A DNA stretch of 64,000 nucleotides from Palsa-1400 sp036501625 (GTDB lineage Bacteria; Verrucomicrobiota; Verrucomicrobiia; Limisphaerales; Palsa-1400). The notes under the pieces are model-generated. The model worked only from the letters and a program-made list of their open reading frames with translations. It was not told the DNA's origin and searched no databases. The position numbers and the translations under genes were made by a program. Shown one piece after another: positions 33,606 through 40,621 of this stretch (positions within the stretch are counted from its first letter, which is position 1; every line of letters starts with the position of its first letter). The stretch lies in assembly GCA_036501625.1 (NCBI GenBank), contig DASXZY010000045.1, forward strand, positions 1 to 64,000, written 5' to 3'.

Positions 33606-33902
33606 TCAGTGATAATTTTCAATGTTTACGACAACGACCGTGTTTTTCGGTTTGCCCTCTCTTATTTCAACTATTAACCGCATTTTTTCATTCAGTCGCA
33701 ACGACCGTTGGTGCGACCTATCGCCCTTCAATTTCTCGAAATGGTTGCCCTTCACGGCGTACAGGTCACGCTCATCAAGCGCAGCCCGGATCGCCTGCAT
33801 CCGTTTCCGAAACGCTTTAACGATTGCCTTCTCATAACCGGCAGTAAATTCTGCTTCAGTTTCAAGACGATCTAAGTCTTTGTTTTTAAACTCCGTTTCC
33901 AT
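33606..33902 (-). CDS. higB: HigB/RelE-superfamily toxin
   Basis: A 98-residue protein of the plasmid-maintenance killer (HigB) type. RMQAIRAALDERDLYAVKGNHFEKLKGDRSHQRSLRLNEKMRLIVEI contains the standard pattern with basic catalytic residues near the RLNEKMRL block, and the C-terminus VVVVNIENYH is typical of the family. HigB toxins cleave mRNA on the ribosome. First gene of the minus-strand toxin/HigA-ImmA/164-aa unit, behind a promoter with a perfect -35 hexamer. Start at ATG 33902. Confidence 0.85.
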   Translation of the reverse strand: METEFKNKDLDRLETEAEFTAGYEKAIVKAFRKRMQAIRAALDERDLYAVKGNHFEKLKGDRSHQRSLRLNEKMRLIVEIREGKPKNTVVVVNIENYH

Positions 33903-33940
33903 TCAAGGGCCCGGTTCGCTGGTATCAGTTTCACATGGCA

Positions 33941-33969
33941 ACATTCCACCATATATGCCCGATTGTCAA
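33941..33969 (-). promoter_or_regulatory. promoter-like site for the higB operon
   Basis: On the minus strand a TTGACA hexamer is followed after 17 bases by GAATGT, with the HigB start codon about 40 bases beyond. The -35 is a perfect sigma-70 match, the -10 is weak. An autoregulated operon would have its operator here, but no clear palindrome is centred on the -10. Confidence 0.45.
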
Positions 33970-34090
33970 TGGGAAAATTAGTCTTTCGCTAATAGCCTAA
34001 TATATCTATTAACAAAATCACATAAAGTTTTAACGCACAGGCATTTAGTCTGCTATTTCACATGAACGTAAACCCTTTATTTGGGACCGC

Positions 34091-34107
34091 TTGCGCTGTT
34101 AGCGCAA
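34091..34107. repeat. short perfect hairpin upstream of higB
   Basis: TTGCGCT, three-base loop, AGCGCAA. It lies in the otherwise gene-free 33970-34222 stretch between the higB promoter and the end of the 52-aa gene. Only a short AATTTT follows, so it is at best a weak terminator. I see nothing else in this stretch apart from AT-rich sequence. Confidence 0.35.
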
Positions 34108-34222
34108 AATTTTCCAAAAATCCAGTGTGCGCAAAAGCGGGGTATTACGCAATGACCGGCGGCCTGATTTCCCCCCACCCGGCACCCCGCCGGGACGGTT
34201 GGGTCGGAAAAAAGAAGATTCC

Positions 34223-34381
34223 TTACGAAACCTTGCGCGGCCTGCCCTTCGGCCATCCACCTTTCTTGGCGTTCTTGGCGATGGCTGCGAGTTTGGCCGG
34301 ACTTTTCGATTTGCCGCCTAGCTTACCAAGCTGCGAGTACCATTCCCGCACGGCGGGCGGTGGTTCCAGTTTCTTTTTCAT
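34223..34381 (-). CDS. 52-aa basic protein
   Basis: ATG 34381 gives MKKKLEPPPAVREWYSQLGKLGG, then a Lys/Ala-rich helical half ending KKGGWPKGRPRK. Strongly basic, probably nucleic-acid binding; similar short proteins with a GGKxxxxK core occur in accessory and phage regions. Third gene of the SymE-like/DUF6573 set, 63 bases after the broken DUF6573 gene. No function can be assigned. Confidence 0.6.
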   Translation of the reverse strand: MKKKLEPPPAVREWYSQLGKLGGKSKSPAKLAAIAKNAKKGGWPKGRPRKVS

Positions 34382-34444
34382 CGTTTCGCCTCTTATTCGC
34401 CCGCGCCATCTGGACGACGGCGCGGGCATCCTGTTTCCTTCGGT

Positions 34445-34859
34445 TCAGTTCTCGCCTTCAAGCAAGATTGTCACAACCGGCGCGGCGTCATCCCCGGCCC
34501 GCACGATGCCCACAACTTGACCTCGTTCCGCCGCCTGCCGTTCCATACACTAACGCGGAAGGCGACCCTGTCGGTGCGGTCTGTGGTTCTGATAGCACAG
34601 GACAGCATCCAGAGCACGTCCCAAAGCCTGCCTTTGATGTCCTGGCCTTCCGGCAATGGTTCGCCAATGCGGCCACTGTCGCGGCGAACGCGCCCGCCGT
34701 CATGGCCATCGGGAACTTGAAACCCGCTTCCCGCACAATGCCAACCGTTTCCGGCTGCATCAAGTCCACCAAGACGCCGTCCTCTATGGCTTGCCTTCGC
34801 GTGTAAGCGGCGATGGGTTCGCCAAAAAAGTCCCCAAGGTTTTCGACATTCGTGTTCAT
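34445..34859 (-). pseudogene. DUF6573-family gene with two single-base frameshifts
   Basis: From ATG 34859 the first frame reads DFFGEPIAAYTRRQAIEDGVLVDL and REAGFKFPMAMTAGAFAATVA, the classic start of DUF6573 proteins. After about 34670 the family sequence continues in the next frame (PEGQDIKGRLWDVLWMLSCAI ... RVSVWNGRRRNEVKLWA), and near 34493 it shifts again to read DDAAPVVTILLEGEN with a stop at 34445-34447. Each shift needs exactly one added base, restoring a 138-residue protein, the usual family size. The second lies in a G-run, the first does not. It overlaps the SymE-like gene by ATGA. Either a decayed gene or two sequencing errors; function of the family is unknown, though it is common on plasmids and islands. 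Confidence 0.7.
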
Positions 34860-35038
34860 CGTGCCGGCCTTTCCAGCTTGAGAATAATTTCCCCTTCCGC
34901 CATCGGAATCACCGCAACCCGGCTTCCGGCAGGAAATCCGAGCCGGGCCAACCATTGCCCTTCCAGCCTGATTTTCGGATGAGTTTTGCGCCGGAAGAAA
35001 TCCCCGGCATTTTCGATCTTTAACGTACGTGAGTTCAT
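34856..35038 (-). CDS. SymE-like small protein
   Basis: A 60-residue protein. The core HPKIRLEGQWLARLGFPAGSRVAV...EGEIILKLE matches the C-terminal domain of SymE-type toxins, a swapped-hairpin AbrB-like fold. SymE of E. coli is an SOS-induced toxin held in check by an antisense RNA; the full-length protein is longer, so this is the domain alone. Well-placed AAAGGG six bases before the ATG. Coupled by ATGA to the DUF6573 gene. The structured leader upstream suggests RNA-level control. Toxicity is not implied by similarity alone. Confidence 0.6.
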   Translation of the reverse strand: MNSRTLKIENAGDFFRRKTHPKIRLEGQWLARLGFPAGSRVAVIPMAEGEIILKLERPAR

Positions 35039-35040
35039 CT

Positions 35041-35121
35041 GTTACCCTTTGTTGGGCCGTGCCGCCCGTTCTAGCGGGTTGCCATTGGTTAGTTACCCTT
35101 TCCAACTGGCTTGGCACGGCC
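35041..35121 (-). promoter_or_regulatory. structured leader with duplicated ribosome site and a four-codon ORF
   Basis: On the minus strand the 10-base AAAGGGTAAC occurs twice, at 35101-35092 and 35050-35041. The first copy precedes the minimal ORF ATG-GCA-ACC-CGC-TAG (35085-35071), the second precedes the SymE-like start at 35038. The ORF lies inside the loop of a 9-bp stem (35113-35121 with 35055-35063), and its own stop region folds as CCCG/CGGG. The arrangement suggests translation of the short ORF changes folding around the second ribosome site, that is, a translational-coupling or attenuation leader. Confidence 0.5.
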
Positions 35122-35165
35122 TTTTTGTTTCGCATTGGAAAGGGCATTTTCGTTTTCACGCTGGC

Positions 35166-35193
35166 ACAATACCAAAACTGATTAGGTTTGCAA
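35166..35193 (-). promoter_or_regulatory. promoter-like site for the SymE-like operon
   Basis: Minus strand TTGCAA, 16 bases, TATTGT, about 45 bases before the leader stem. Reasonable sigma-70 spacing with moderate hexamer matches. The remaining stretch from 35194 to 35446 holds no gene I can support. Confidence 0.35.
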
Positions 35194-35446
35194 TGCAAAT
35201 CTTCAAAAATCTTTTCGCGCCCTGCAAACGGGCTGCCCTCCTTTTGGCTTTTTTCGCCTTGCAGCATCGCGAAGGTGGAAATTTCCATTCCAATGCGGAA
35301 ATTTCTGTGGGCGGGAGGATTTGCCACATTTGCCAAAACATAACAGATTCGTTCCCATTCGTCAGGATTGAAGCCGATTGCGAGGAAAGCTGATTCTGCT
35401 CTATTTACGAGGAGAAAACGACTTTTAGGAGCATAAAAGCATAGCT

Positions 35447-35486
35447 GACAAAAATAAAAGGGCGGACACCATTGCAGTGTCCGCCC
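35447..35486 (-). terminator. intrinsic terminator (minus strand)
   Basis: GGGCGGACAC, seven-base loop, GTGTCCGCCC, followed on the minus strand by TTTTATTTTTGT. A textbook Rho-independent terminator. No protein-coding gene on the minus strand ends just before it, which is what points to a non-coding transcript or attenuated leader. Confidence 0.85.
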
Positions 35487-35575
35487 CCCAACAACCAAAC
35501 TAACCAACCCTTGACCTCAAGTGTATGACCGGCTGGGAAAACCAAAAACCCATCCGGCCTCTTCCTTGAGGCTGT
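35447..35575 (-). ncRNA. candidate small RNA with nested stem and intrinsic terminator
   Basis: Read on the minus strand, the 5' part folds as a nested hairpin: outer 7-bp stem CCTCAAG/CTTGAGG (35565-35571 with 35515-35521), a symmetric 7/7 internal loop, and an inner 9-bp stem with one mismatch (35549-35557 with 35529-35537) closed by an 11-base loop. A G/T-rich linker leads to a perfect 10-bp GC-rich hairpin (35477-35486 with 35460-35469) followed by a T-rich tract. No ORF of meaningful length lies inside. It could be a free small RNA or a terminated leader of the SymE-like operon. No known RNA family recognised. Confidence 0.55.
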
Positions 35576-35678
35576 AATATATGACGCAATAGTTTTTCGT
35601 TTTGTTCAACACTTTTTTCGAAGTTTCTTTAATTTTGTTCGCCCTTTATTTCTCCCCCTCCTTTAGAGTGTCTGGACC

Positions 35679-37055
35679 GTGCGCATTACAAACCTCAATC
35701 CCGATGATGGAATCGGCGCCAGCGGCTGGCTGCTCGAAGTCGATGGCTGCCGCCTTCTCATGGACGCGGGCATGCATCCCAAGCGCGAAGGCCGCGACGC
35801 TTTGCCGCTCTACAACCTGCTGAATGACAGCCATTTGGATGCGGTGGCCATTACCCATTGCCATCACGATCACCTCGGCTCTCTGCCGGTGGCCATGCGC
35901 CACGCCCGCCACGCGCGCATCCTGATGACGGAGTTGAGCTGCTGCCTGGCCGGGCGGGTTCTGCACAACTCCGTCAACGTCATGATTCGCCAGCGGGACG
36001 AGCGCGGGGTGCGGGAATATCCGCTTTTCACGCACGAGGACGCCGAGGAAGTCGAGGCGCAGTTTCAGGGCTTCAGGTGCAACCGCCCGGTGGACTGGGC
36101 CTCCGATCGCAAAGGGCGCGCCCGTTCTCCGTCGCCATCGCTGGAGTTTTTTGACGCCGGCCACACGCTTGGCTCGGCCGGCATCCTCGTGCGCGGGCAA
36201 TCGCAATCGCTCTTCTACACAGGCGATGTTTGCTTTCACGACCAAACCATTCTCCAATCCGCGCGCTTTGATGGCGTGCGGGCGGACATCCTGATCATGG
36301 AGACGACCCGCGGCAACCGCGCGGCGCCGCCCGGTTTCACGCGGCAAAAGGAAATCGAGCGCCTGACCGCCGCCATGCAGGGGGTTTTGTCCCGGCGCGG
36401 CAGCGTGCTGATGCCAGCCTTCGCGCTGGGCCGCACCCAGGAAATGCTGGCCAGCGTGGCGCTGATGATGCGAACGGGCCAAATCGCGCGCCAGCCGGTC
36501 TATGTGGGCGGATTGGGCCGCGTCTTCACCGAGATTTACGATCAAAAAGCGCATTTGGCGGAGCGCCAGTGGCCGAACCTTCAGTTGACAGAGGAGTTGC
36601 AGGTCATCGTTTTGGAGAGGGACGAATTGCACACCATTAAATTGGGCGCGGGCCGGATTTTTATTCTCACCGCCGGCATGTTGACGGAAGCAACCCCCGC
36701 TCATGACTTGGCGCTGCGCATGATGGAGGATCCCCGACAGGCCATCTTTTTTGTCGGCTACGCCGATCCCGACACGCCGGGCGGACGCCTCAAGGCTTCC
36801 AAGACCGGCCAGCCTTTCATCTTCAGCGCCGCCGCCGGGGAAGTCACGCCGCGGTGCCAGGTGGAGGAATTCGATTTGACGGCGCACGCGGATCGCGAGG
36901 CTCTCCTGGATTTCGCCGTCCGCGCCGCGCCGCGCGTCATTTTGCTTGGCCACGGCGAAGCCGCCTCCCGCCAATGGTTCGAGGAGCAGCTTCGCGCGCG
37001 CCTGCCAGGCACGCGCATTGTGCAACCCTCCCCAGGACTGGCAGTGGAGGCGTAA
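35679..37055 (+). CDS. metallo-beta-lactamase-fold hydrolase, beta-CASP RNase-like
   Basis: A 458-residue MBL-fold protein beginning at GTG 35679. The metal motif is HCHHDH in VAITHCHHDHLGSLP, with further ligands in FDAGHTLGSAG and FYTGDVCFHD. The long middle insertion (METTRGNR...VLMPAFALGRTQEML...VYVGGLGRVFTEIY) is the beta-CASP domain of CPSF-73/RNase J-like nucleases, and the C-terminal DLTAHADREALLDF plus LLGHGEAASRQWFEEQL gives the last His ligands. Probably an RNA-processing endonuclease or exonuclease in the cytoplasm. Monocistronic. Confidence 0.88.
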   Translation: MRITNLNPDDGIGASGWLLEVDGCRLLMDAGMHPKREGRDALPLYNLLNDSHLDAVAITHCHHDHLGSLPVAMRHARHARILMTELSCCLAGRVLHNSVNVMIRQRDERGVREYPLFTHEDAEEVEAQFQGFRCNRPVDWASDRKGRARSPSPSLEFFDAGHTLGSAGILVRGQSQSLFYTGDVCFHDQTILQSARFDGVRADILIMETTRGNRAAPPGFTRQKEIERLTAAMQGVLSRRGSVLMPAFALGRTQEMLASVALMMRTGQIARQPVYVGGLGRVFTEIYDQKAHLAERQWPNLQLTEELQVIVLERDELHTIKLGAGRIFILTAGMLTEATPAHDLALRMMEDPRQAIFFVGYADPDTPGGRLKASKTGQPFIFSAAAGEVTPRCQVEEFDLTAHADREALLDFAVRAAPRVILLGHGEAASRQWFEEQLRARLPGTRIVQPSPGLAVEA

Positions 37056-37068
37056 ACGGATCCGAATA

Positions 37069-37090
37069 ACAGGATTTGACTTAATCCTGT
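37069..37090. repeat. 8-bp hairpin between convergent genes
   Basis: ACAGGATT, loop TGACTT, AATCCTGT. It lies between the metallo-hydrolase stop and the end of the S74 protein gene and could end transcripts from either side, but there is no T-run. The wording of the repeat is of the kind scattered between genes in PVC genomes. Confidence 0.4.
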
Positions 37091-37192
37091 GATTGGGGAT
37101 GCAATTCCAATGACTAAGTTCATCCTGGACCCATGCGCCGGGACGCACTCCGCCGCCTTGTCAATTATATTTATCGCCTTCAGGCAACAAGA

Positions 37193-39931
37193 TCATTTTC
37201 CACCCGCATTGACCTTTTGGTTGAGGGTGTTGACCATTTCCTTGAGTTGGGCCAGTTGCTGTTTCAGATCGGTGATTTCCGCATCTTTCGCTTCCACTTT
37301 CTCGTTTAATCCCTGGATGGCGGCCAAGGCGACGCCGCTTTCGTCCACGGCGGAAATATGGCGGTCATCCTGGCCGTTGAGGCCGAACGCCGCCTGGAAA
37401 TCCTGCGCGACCGGGCCGATGTGCTTTTTGTCGCGCGCGTCATCCTTGTAATTCCATTCCGTTACCGGGAGCGCGGCAACTTTGGCCAGGATCGATTGGT
37501 GGTCCACGGCCTGGAAATTCTCCTTGGCGTTCCGGTCGCTGGTGAGGGCCGCGCCTTTCATGTAAATGGTGCCGTCGTTGGTGATCTGTACGACAAAAGA
37601 GTTGGCATTGCCGAAGGAGGCGATCAGGCCGTTGTTAAGTCCCGTGGCCACGTTGGCCGAAACGCACAAGGCGCCAAGCTGGTTGGTGCCGCCTTGGTTG
37701 AGGATGCGCAAGGCCGGGCCGTTGGCGCCGCCCGTGGCGTTATTTTTGAAGTAGCCAATGGGGCTGCCAAAACCTCCCTCCACACTGCCTTGCACATTTA
37801 AGACGGCGTTGGTGCCAAGCCCGGCGTTGGGGTTGTTGACGTTGATGCCGACGCCTCCCTGGGCGCGGATAAGAAACTGCTGGCTCCCAGTGGAGGCAAA
37901 GGGAGATCCTTGGTTATCGGCCCACACAAAGGTTCCGTTATGCAACGCCTGGGCCTGTTCCCCGGCGGCAAAACTGCCCGCGCCGCCGGCGATGTTATTG
38001 ATTCCGCCCGGAATGGTGGCGTAATTATTAGTGGCCTGGTTGCCATAACCGCCACCCACTGTGGACTGATACTGGCCGGAGGCGGTGTTGTTTTGGCCCC
38101 CGCTAATGGTGCCCGCGCTGGAGGCGTTGGAGTTGCCGTTGCCGCCGCCGATGGTCGCCAGGCCGGCATTGGCGACGTTTAGGTAACCCCCGCCGATAGT
38201 CGTCTGGCCGGAGCCGGAGCCGATCGAATTAAAAACGCCGCCACTGATGACGCACTGTCCTGCATTAGCGGAAATGGTATTCGACCATCCCCCGCCGATG
38301 GCGCTCTCGTAGGAGCCAGTCCCGATCGAATTCTGCTCTCCGCCGCCGATGGAGGCATCCTGGCCAACGACGATGTTACTCACCCCTCCGCTGATCGTCG
38401 CGTCAGACGTTGGGATTGAATTCTGGTAGCCGCCGCCGATCGTGTCGTAACCTCCGCCAGCCGTGTTGGTGTAGCCGCCGCCGATAGTGACGTAACTCGC
38501 GTGGGCGTTGTTCAAAGCCCCGCCGCCGATCATGGAATAGGCGCTGGAGGCGGTGTTCTGAGAACCGCCGGCGACGGTGGCGTAACTGGCGGAAACGTTA
38601 TTGTTAAAGCCGCCGCCCACAGTGGATTGATACTGGCCGCTGATCGTGTTCTGCTGGCCGCCGGCAATGACCCCCGCATAGGTGTTATTGTGATTGTTCC
38701 AGCCGCCGCCAACCGCCGCGTAATTGGCCGAGGCGCTATTGAGATAGCCGCCGCTAATGGAAGCTTGTTGGGAACCGGGGCCGACGTAGTTCGTGAATCC
38801 TCCGGCGATGACGGATGCGCTTGCGCCTTGATCAATATAATTCTGGACGCCCCCGCTGATGACAGCTTGGGAACTGTTGACGAAGATGGTATTCTGGTCG
38901 CCGCCACCGATGGCCGCGTAATTGCCTTGAACATTATTTTGGAAGCCGCCGCCGATGGCTGCATATTGGGCGTTATTGATGTTGAGGGCGCCGCCGCCGA
39001 TATTGGCATAGGAAGCGAGCGCCTGGACGCTGTTGCTGGCTCCCCCGCCCACGACGGCGTGGTCGATATAAATCTGGTTATCCTGCCCGCCGCCGATGAA
39101 TGAATAAGGAGAGAAGTTGTTAATGCCATTGCCCACGCCGCCGACGAGAGCGGATCCGCCGGAAAAGTTGAAAATGAAGTTGTCCTCGCCCCCGCCCAGA
39201 ACGGTAACGTTGGACGTGTTGGTGTTGAAGGAGCCGCCGCCGATAAACGACGATTGGCCGGACAGATAATTGGAGCTGCCGCCCGCGATGACCCCGTCCG
39301 GGGAACCGGCGCCCACGACATTGCCGGTGCCGCCGCCGATGAAAGATTCGCTGTTGCCGTTTTGAATCTGGTTGCCGTCGCCTCCGCTGATGATCGCGTA
39401 GTTGACCCCGGTTTGAATGGTGTTGTTGAGTCCGCCGCCGATGAACGAGTTCACGTCGCCGGCGCCGACCGCGTCGCCGCTGCCCGAACCGATGGCCACC
39501 CCGGTGGCGAGGGATTGGGCGGCGCCGCCGGCAGATTCCGCGTAAATCGCATAGGGCGTTGGCGTGATGGCCTGCAAAGGATTCAACTCATCGTAGCCGC
39601 TGAGGCCGTTGGAGCGCACCCCCAGTTGCATCCAATAACTGGTGTTGGTGAAAACGCCAGAACCGAAATTGAGCGACAGCGTGAAAAGACCGTTGCTGAC
39701 GGGCACGGCGTTGGTGGTCAGGGTCGATCCAGCCTGGGTGTCGCCCTGGTTGTCGAAGTACAGCTTGATTTGGAAGTCGTAAAGCCCGTTAACGGCGGTT
39801 GTGTTGCTTTCCAGCAGGCCCTGATAGGTGAAGGCCGTGCCTTGGGCGCGGGCGAGGGAGAATTCGGAATTCAGGGCGGACAGCGCCAGAAAAGCCAGCG
39901 CCGCCGTGAAGTGTTTGATTTTGGATTTCAT
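37193..39931 (-). CDS. exported IxGG-repeat protein with C-terminal S74 self-cleaving chaperone domain
   Basis: I start at ATG 39931 (912 aa) because it begins a clear signal peptide (MKSKIKHFTAALAFLALSALNSEFSLARA). Residues 30-130 are a beta domain shared by tail-fibre-like proteins (FTYQGLLESNTTAVNGLYDFQIKLYF). About 31 repeats of the form [hydrophobic]-x-x-GG-x-x-N, spaced 14-22 residues, then build a long left-handed beta fibre. The C-terminal S74 domain (LTSDRNAKENFQAVD...GPVAQDFQAAFG) contains the Ser and Lys of the autocleaving endosialidase chaperone, and the last 40 residues are a trimeric coiled coil. Expected behaviour: fold as a trimer, then cut off the chaperone, leaving a surface or secreted fibre. 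Confidence 0.85.
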   Translation of the reverse strand: MKSKIKHFTAALAFLALSALNSEFSLARAQGTAFTYQGLLESNTTAVNGLYDFQIKLYFDNQGDTQAGSTLTTNAVPVSNGLFTLSLNFGSGVFTNTSYWMQLGVRSNGLSGYDELNPLQAITPTPYAIYAESAGGAAQSLATGVAIGSGSGDAVGAGDVNSFIGGGLNNTIQTGVNYAIISGGDGNQIQNGNSESFIGGGTGNVVGAGSPDGVIAGGSSNYLSGQSSFIGGGSFNTNTSNVTVLGGGEDNFIFNFSGGSALVGGVGNGINNFSPYSFIGGGQDNQIYIDHAVVGGGASNSVQALASYANIGGGALNINNAQYAAIGGGFQNNVQGNYAAIGGGDQNTIFVNSSQAVISGGVQNYIDQGASASVIAGGFTNYVGPGSQQASISGGYLNSASANYAAVGGGWNNHNNTYAGVIAGGQQNTISGQYQSTVGGGFNNNVSASYATVAGGSQNTASSAYSMIGGGALNNAHASYVTIGGGYTNTAGGGYDTIGGGYQNSIPTSDATISGGVSNIVVGQDASIGGGEQNSIGTGSYESAIGGGWSNTISANAGQCVISGGVFNSIGSGSGQTTIGGGYLNVANAGLATIGGGNGNSNASSAGTISGGQNNTASGQYQSTVGGGYGNQATNNYATIPGGINNIAGGAGSFAAGEQAQALHNGTFVWADNQGSPFASTGSQQFLIRAQGGVGINVNNPNAGLGTNAVLNVQGSVEGGFGSPIGYFKNNATGGANGPALRILNQGGTNQLGALCVSANVATGLNNGLIASFGNANSFVVQITNDGTIYMKGAALTSDRNAKENFQAVDHQSILAKVAALPVTEWNYKDDARDKKHIGPVAQDFQAAFGLNGQDDRHISAVDESGVALAAIQGLNEKVEAKDAEITDLKQQLAQLKEMVNTLNQKVNAGGK
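37985..39450. repeat. degenerate tandem repeats encoding IxGG-x2-N units
   Basis: About 31 units of 42-66 bases each, recognisable by the recurring GCCGCCGCCGAT-like block on the plus strand. Units diverge at DNA level but keep the protein pattern, suggesting old duplication followed by selection on the fibre fold. Unit variants alternate IGGG, ISGG, IAGG and VGGG. Confidence 0.8.
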
Positions 39932-40426
39932 GGTATTTGTGATGGACTCAATGGTTAACGCATTAAACGCCGAGCGGCCACGCTCACAAGGCGATACTTT
40001 CAGTTTATCGCACAATTTGTCACATACAGCGAGCGAAAATTGCGAATTTATTGCCTCTCTGGCGCGGAAGCGGCTCCCGGGGTGCGAAGCAAAATTCTTC
40101 GTTGTCATGGTCGCCTTTTGCTCATCTTTCAGGGCGGCTGGCTCGCCCGGGCAAGGGTCGCCGGGCCGCCACTTAATCAGGAAACGCCCGTGATTTGGCT
40201 TGTTTAACCTTGTTTTCCCGTTACTTGCCTTGATCTGCCTGAGTTTTTTCTAATTTTCTTCGATAAAATCTTCCGAAAATCCCGAAAGAACGTGCGCCGA
40301 AGCGCGACACGGCTCAAATAATACCATGATTTAGTGGTAATGCAAGAGGCGAGTTTTGAGATAATGATTCGGGCGGGGGCCGCTCTTTTATCGACTTTGC
40401 CGGCGAAATCCGGCAGGATCAACGCA
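39932..40426. other. gene-free stretch upstream of the S74 protein
   Basis: About 495 bases. It should hold the minus-strand promoter of the S74 gene. Frames seen on both strands lack any family-like content, and I found no repeat or hairpin that stands out. Confidence 0.4.
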
Positions 40427-40621
40427 ATGCCGCGTGAACTGCGCATCGGGCGCCAACCGATTCTTGGCCGCCGCCAAGCCGAACGGACGCCTCCGTGGAT
40501 GGAGGAAAACCAATTGAACCACGGACTGATTGTGCAAAGGCACGGTTTGCCCCCTTTGACCGCATCAGACCTGTTGAGAAAGCCAAGAAGTGCAAAAAGT
40601 GAGGACACCGGCTTACTATGA
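40427..40621 (+). pseudogene. degraded RAYT-like transposase start
   Basis: ATG 40427 begins MPRELRI, the opening of REP-associated tyrosine transposases (compare MPRQLRI at 42464). The sequence then loses the family pattern. The 3' end LLRKPRSAKSEDTG is encoded by the same TGCAAAAAGTGAGGAC block that ends the second remnant. It overlaps the first bases of the cytochrome gene. A dead remnant; only the ends are informative. Confidence 0.4.
40591..40613 (+). repeat. left inverted repeat of the cytochrome cassette
   Basis: TGCAAAAAGTGAGGACACCG plus GCT. It ends 4 bases before the cytochrome ATG. An inverted copy at 43252-43274 matches at 22 of 23 positions. The core TGCAAAAAGTGAGGAC also ends the RAYT-derived element at 42560-42579. 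Confidence 0.75.

Noticed and set aside
34445..34859. Programmed frameshifting in the DUF6573 gene
   Set aside because: Two shifts are needed, neither at a classic slippery heptamer with a downstream stem, and intact family members do not need one.
34488..35507. 339-aa open frame on the minus strand
   Set aside because: It merges the first frame of the broken DUF6573 gene with upstream leader sequence; the ncRNA terminator and the SymE-like gene lie inside. Only the 34859-34670 part is coding.
35646..37148. 500-aa minus-strand frame opposite the metallo-hydrolase
   Set aside because: Antisense shadow; no family-like sequence, while the plus-strand frame has a full MBL motif set.
37985..39450. 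Regular GCCGCCGCC repeats that look like a CRISPR or minisatellite array
   Set aside because: Unit spacing varies, there is no constant repeat/unique spacer layout, and the whole array is one open frame coding IxGG repeats.
40204..40608. 134-aa minus-strand frame
   Set aside because: It runs across RAYT remnants and the inverted repeat, has no family signal, and ends in unrelated AT-rich sequence.
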